NCBI GenBank assembly: GCA_910584195.1
Contig: CAJTYV010000061.1
Location: forward strand, 1 to 9,125
Direction: 5' to 3'
From: an uncultured Ruminococcus sp.
GTDB taxonomy: Bacteria; Bacillota; Clostridia; Oscillospirales; Ruminococcaceae
Length of the DNA stretch: 9,125 nt
The notes under the pieces are model-generated. The model searched no databases. It had not been told where the DNA came from and was given only the letters and a program-made list of their open reading frames with translations. Each line of letters starts with the position of its first letter. The first letter of the stretch is position 1. Positions 6,852 to 9,125 of this stretch are shown here, in pieces. Both the position numbers and the translations under genes were made by a program.

Positions 6852-7974
6852 TCGGTATATAAATTTCTGTTGTCAAGTTGTTTATGTTGGCTCTATCTGG
6901 AGTATCAGGGTATATTTCAAATGTCATTTGACTTTTTAGTCGATACTTGCTGCTGGAGAGCCAATCAAGATAAATATAACGATATATCTGGTTTAATTCA
7001 TTGTAAGAACTGTTGATAGTGAATACCGAATATAGCCCAGGTTGTATATCAAAAGTTCCAAAGCCCTTAGGGATTTCCATTGAAATAGGAACCGTTACCC
7101 CTATTAAGAATCTACATTTGCTTATCTCTGTAATATCAAGGCTGTCTAAACTTATACTAATATATTTGAAGCCCTTATCGATCAGGTGGTGTTTTGTCGC
7201 AAATTCTATTATCTGTCTCCACAAGATAGAATATGCATCCTTATTCCAATGCGTCCGTTCAAATTTCAAATATGCAACTTTAATCCCATCAAGCCTCTTG
7301 ATTGAATAATCAGGTAGTTTTATCGTTTTGTTTTCATGGGCTATATTTGAATATGCCTTTCTGAAAATTGGAATGGACATTTTGAAATATTTCTTAAACG
7401 CTCTTGATAACGTGTGTTTATTTTGGAAATTTATATGGTCAAGCAGTTCTGACACTTTCTTGTCTGTTGAAATAAGCTTAAACGCAATATATTCCAACCT
7501 TAATCTTTGAATATAATCTCCGACATTTTCACCTACAACATCCTTAAATACTCTGCGAAAGTGGTATCTCGACATACAGGCGATATTTGATAAATTGTTG
7601 GAATTTAAGTCCTCAAATAAATGCCGATTTATGTATTCTTGAATTTTTATAATATGGTAATAATGTACATGAGCGGTGTTTATTTTTTGTTTCCATCGCT
7701 TTAACTGAGATAATCTGTCGAATAACACATCTCTCAGTTCGTCACTTGTGTAATAAGTACCAGCAATTTGATTATAAGCATTTGGGAAAAGTCCCCAAAG
7801 ATAAATGAGGTATTCCTTAGAGAAATCAAAAAGATATTGGCCGCCCTTTAAGCAACAGGAACAAAATTCCTGATTGAGTGTATTATCAGAATTTGTACCA
7901 TATTCTGAAATACCCTCAATTCCTAATGGCATACCACAACTTTGGCAATACTCGGTTTCTTTATTTGATACCAT
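6832..7974 (-). CDS. Zinc ribbon-AraC-GyrI-like transcriptional regulator
   Basis: This 380-residue, AT-rich protein has three parts. (a) An N-terminal zinc ribbon of the CQSCGMPL type, with C10, C13, C38 and C41 as likely ligands (C-x2-C, x24, C-x2-C), followed by a helical stretch usual for that family. (b) An AraC/XylS double helix-turn-helix, about 107-209, including SRYHFRRVFK (135-144) and the second recognition helix around HTLSRAFKKYFKMS (187-200). (c) A GyrI-like (SOUL/BmrR-type) effector-binding domain from about 217 to the end, expected to bind small hydrophobic or cationic ligands. It probably controls its own operon in response to a ligand. Translation could start at TTG 7998, but that codon lies within the -7 box at 7996-8003, so ATG 7974 is preferred. 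It heads a three-gene operon and overlaps the next gene by 20 bp. Confidence 0.88.
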   Translation of the reverse strand: MVSNKETEYCQSCGMPLGIEGISEYGTNSDNTLNQEFCSCCLKGGQYLFDFSKEYLIYLWGLFPNAYNQIAGTYYTSDELRDVLFDRLSQLKRWKQKINTAHVHYYHIIKIQEYINRHLFEDLNSNNLSNIACMSRYHFRRVFKDVVGENVGDYIQRLRLEYIAFKLISTDKKVSELLDHINFQNKHTLSRAFKKYFKMSIPIFRKAYSNIAHENKTIKLPDYSIKRLDGIKVAYLKFERTHWNKDAYSILWRQIIEFATKHHLIDKGFKYISISLDSLDITEISKCRFLIGVTVPISMEIPKGFGTFDIQPGLYSVFTINSSYNELNQIYRYIYLDWLSSSKYRLKSQMTFEIYPDTPDRANINNLTTEIYIPIETKER

Positions 7975-7995
7975 TGTAGAGTTTGTTAATGAGAG

Positions 7996-8003
7996 CAAAG
8001 TTA
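7996..8003 (-). promoter_or_regulatory. Promoter -7 box for the regulatory operon
   Basis: On the minus strand this reads TAACTTTG, an exact Bacteroidetes -7 match ending 21 nt before ATG 7974. Transcription would start close to 7990, which rules out the TTG at 7998 as a usable start. No good -33 TTTG is evident. Confidence 0.55.
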
Positions 8004-8088
8004 TTCAATTTACGACTAAAAAAGTTACCATAAATAGCTATCTTTGAAATGTACACAATACTTTCAATGCCATTGTCAAGTGTATCAA

Positions 8089-8100
8089 TTATCATGATAA
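8089..8100. promoter_or_regulatory. 12-bp perfect palindrome upstream of the AraC operon
   Basis: TTATCATGATAA is its own reverse complement. It lies in the 155 bp between the relaxase stop and the AraC start, about 86 bp upstream of the -7 box. It could be an operator for the AraC regulator or another dimeric protein; nothing else links it to a function. Confidence 0.3.
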
Positions 8101-8124
8101 ATCATTTTGCCTTATGTTGGGAAG

Positions 8125-8132
8125 CAAAGTTA
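8125..8132 (-). promoter_or_regulatory. Second TAACTTTG octamer overlapping the relaxase stop
   Basis: This is the same minus-strand octamer as at 7996-8003 and 4855-4862, overlapping the relaxase stop codon (8130-8132). It could give a second, longer transcript for the AraC operon with a leader of about 150 nt. No gene or -33 box supports it further. Confidence 0.25.
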
Positions 8133-9062
8133 CAGTCGGTGACCTATATGTCGGGAATTTCCGTAATTAGCCTTGAACATCTGCATTGCCTCGGAGTTGG
8201 TCAGCGACGGGTGACGCTTACGGAAGCGTCGGAACTCCTGCCGGAACTGTTCTGACAGGTTACCGTAAAATGCCGCATATTCAGGGTCAGCTCCGGGAGA
8301 TAATGGCAAACCACATCCACGGTCGGAGAACATATCGGGATTGAACCGCGACACTTGCGGCTGCTTTGTCTCGTAGTCAAACCATATGTATGCGTCGTTT
8401 ACGCGGATTGTCCTTCCCTTGATGTAATCTTGCTGCTGTTCGGGAGTGATTTGGATTCCTCCGAATTCTGTCGGAGCAATCGCACTACCGTCAATATGAA
8501 CCCATCTATTGGCTGGATCGGGTGTGTTAGCCATTTTCTGCTGTTCTGCTTTCTCGCTGCGGAATTTGAACTCACGCACCAATGCCGCCTGAGTGAAACT
8601 CTTTCCGATTTTTGAAGCGACGAAAGAATGACGGCCTTTCTTATAGATGATGGTCTTCAGTTTTCTTTCATCGCCCTCTCCGCTGAAAAGAGCATTGGCG
8701 ATGATACCCCGTCGAGCAAGGGCATTTTTGAACATAGGCCAGTCGGTGATTGTAACATCATGCAACACTTCGGTAGCCGCTTGGATAATCTCCACGCGGC
8801 TCCGCTCCGAACCCCGAAGTTTTGAGGTGTCGAGACTAAGACTGTCTGTCCCCATAGTCAGATTATGTCGCTTAGTGATATCGGCACAGACCGCTTTGTT
8901 GCGATATAGGTTGGTGACAGGCTTGATGATTTTGCCATTGTAGTTGACACGACTGAACATGATATGACAATGAGGGTGTTCCTTATCCGTATGTCTGACG
9001 ATGATATACGGCGTGTCTGTTATGCCCATCTTTTCCATATATTCATGCGCAATTTTAAGCAT
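8130..9062 (-). CDS. Relaxase/mobilization nuclease, N-terminally truncated
   Basis: This is the C-terminal part (310 residues) of a MobA/VirD2-type relaxase (Pfam Relaxase group) of the kind carried by Bacteroides mobilizable elements. It would nick DNA at oriT during conjugative transfer. The metal-binding motif is complete: H24-T-D26-K-E-H29-P-H31-C-H33. Residues 40-130 continue like relatives. The C-terminal part (from about 203, ITPEQQQDYIKG) loosely resembles a DUF3945-type segment. Full-length relatives have roughly 80-100 more residues before MLKIAHEYMEKMG, including the catalytic Tyr. Here codons for PDDF precede the ATG and then a TGA (9072-9074) interrupts the frame. No other frame of 9075-9125 restores relaxase-like sequence. 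The gene is therefore probably beheaded and nonfunctional in nicking. The partial ORF itself is well supported. Confidence 0.82.
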   Translation of the reverse strand: MLKIAHEYMEKMGITDTPYIIVRHTDKEHPHCHIMFSRVNYNGKIIKPVTNLYRNKAVCADITKRHNLTMGTDSLSLDTSKLRGSERSRVEIIQAATEVLHDVTITDWPMFKNALARRGIIANALFSGEGDERKLKTIIYKKGRHSFVASKIGKSFTQAALVREFKFRSEKAEQQKMANTPDPANRWVHIDGSAIAPTEFGGIQITPEQQQDYIKGRTIRVNDAYIWFDYETKQPQVSRFNPDMFSDRGCGLPLSPGADPEYAAFYGNLSEQFRQEFRRFRKRHPSLTNSEAMQMFKANYGNSRHIGHRL

Positions 9063-9071
9063 GAAATCATC

Positions 9072-9125
9072 GGGTCAAGCCGAAATGCCGGTGCATGAAT
9101 TTTTGGAAAAGTGTTAAATTTGCGG
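9072..9125. other. Junction sequence beyond the truncated relaxase
   Basis: From about 9072 to the window end the minus-strand frame has stops (TGA 9072-9074, TAA at 9114-9116) and the sequence no longer resembles a relaxase. A TAAATTTG octamer on the plus strand at 9115-9122 looks like a -7 promoter box pointing out of the window. This may be the edge of another inserted element; the partner is not in view. Confidence 0.4.

Noticed and set aside
7999..8129. oriT in the gap beside the relaxase
   Set aside because: oriT is expected upstream of the relaxase gene, not past its 3' end, and no nick-site-like sequence with an adjacent inverted repeat is convincing here.
8049..8943. Several plus-strand open frames of 65-98 codons across the relaxase
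   Set aside because: They are frame shadows of the relaxase coding strand, with no motifs and no plausible starts.

Overview
The window looks like accessory DNA from a member of the order Bacteroidales (Bacteroides, Parabacteroides, Prevotella or a relative). The evidence is the -7 promoter motif TAnnTTTG just ahead of several genes (TAACTTTG or TAAATTTG), a Bacteroidetes-type mobilization relaxase, and a mosaic of base composition in which GC-richer genes (transposase, Fic, response regulator, relaxase) alternate with very AT-rich ones (DUF262, HEPN, AraC). No rRNA, tRNA or CRISPR array was seen.

Layout, left to right. (1) Positions 1-1547 are an IS256-family insertion sequence, with terminal inverted repeats at 1-30 and 1518-1547 and one DDE transposase. 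(2) Its right end runs directly into a DUF262 (GmrS/ParB-like) gene whose own ATG is missing, so the reading frame continues into IS sequence. An overlapping second gene encodes a protein with a HEPN-type R-x4-H motif. Together they look like a two-gene nuclease or defence module whose 5' end was replaced by the IS. (3) Converging on that pair is a self-inhibited (class II) Fic AMP-transferase gene with its own promoter. (4) Upstream of fic on the minus strand is a tightly packed three-gene operon. Its order is a zinc ribbon-AraC-GyrI regulator, an unrecognised 204-residue protein, and an NtrC-like response regulator whose AAA+ domain has lost the GAFTGA loop, the Walker B glutamate and both arginine-finger positions. 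(5) At the right edge is the C-terminal three quarters of a relaxase. It keeps the histidine metal-binding motif, but an in-frame stop lies just before the first ATG, so its N-terminal catalytic part seems to have been cut off.

How the parts may work together. The left and right ends look like scars of mobile-element activity: an IS inserted into a defence-like gene and a beheaded mobilization gene. The centre carries a self-contained regulatory operon. Its first protein could bind a small molecule (GyrI-like domain) and DNA (AraC domain). Its last protein looks like a receiver-controlled DNA-binding protein that can no longer activate sigma-54 polymerase. The most novel-looking items are this three-gene operon and the DUF262-HEPN pair restarted from an IS end. 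Domain names come from motif reading only; no database search was run.
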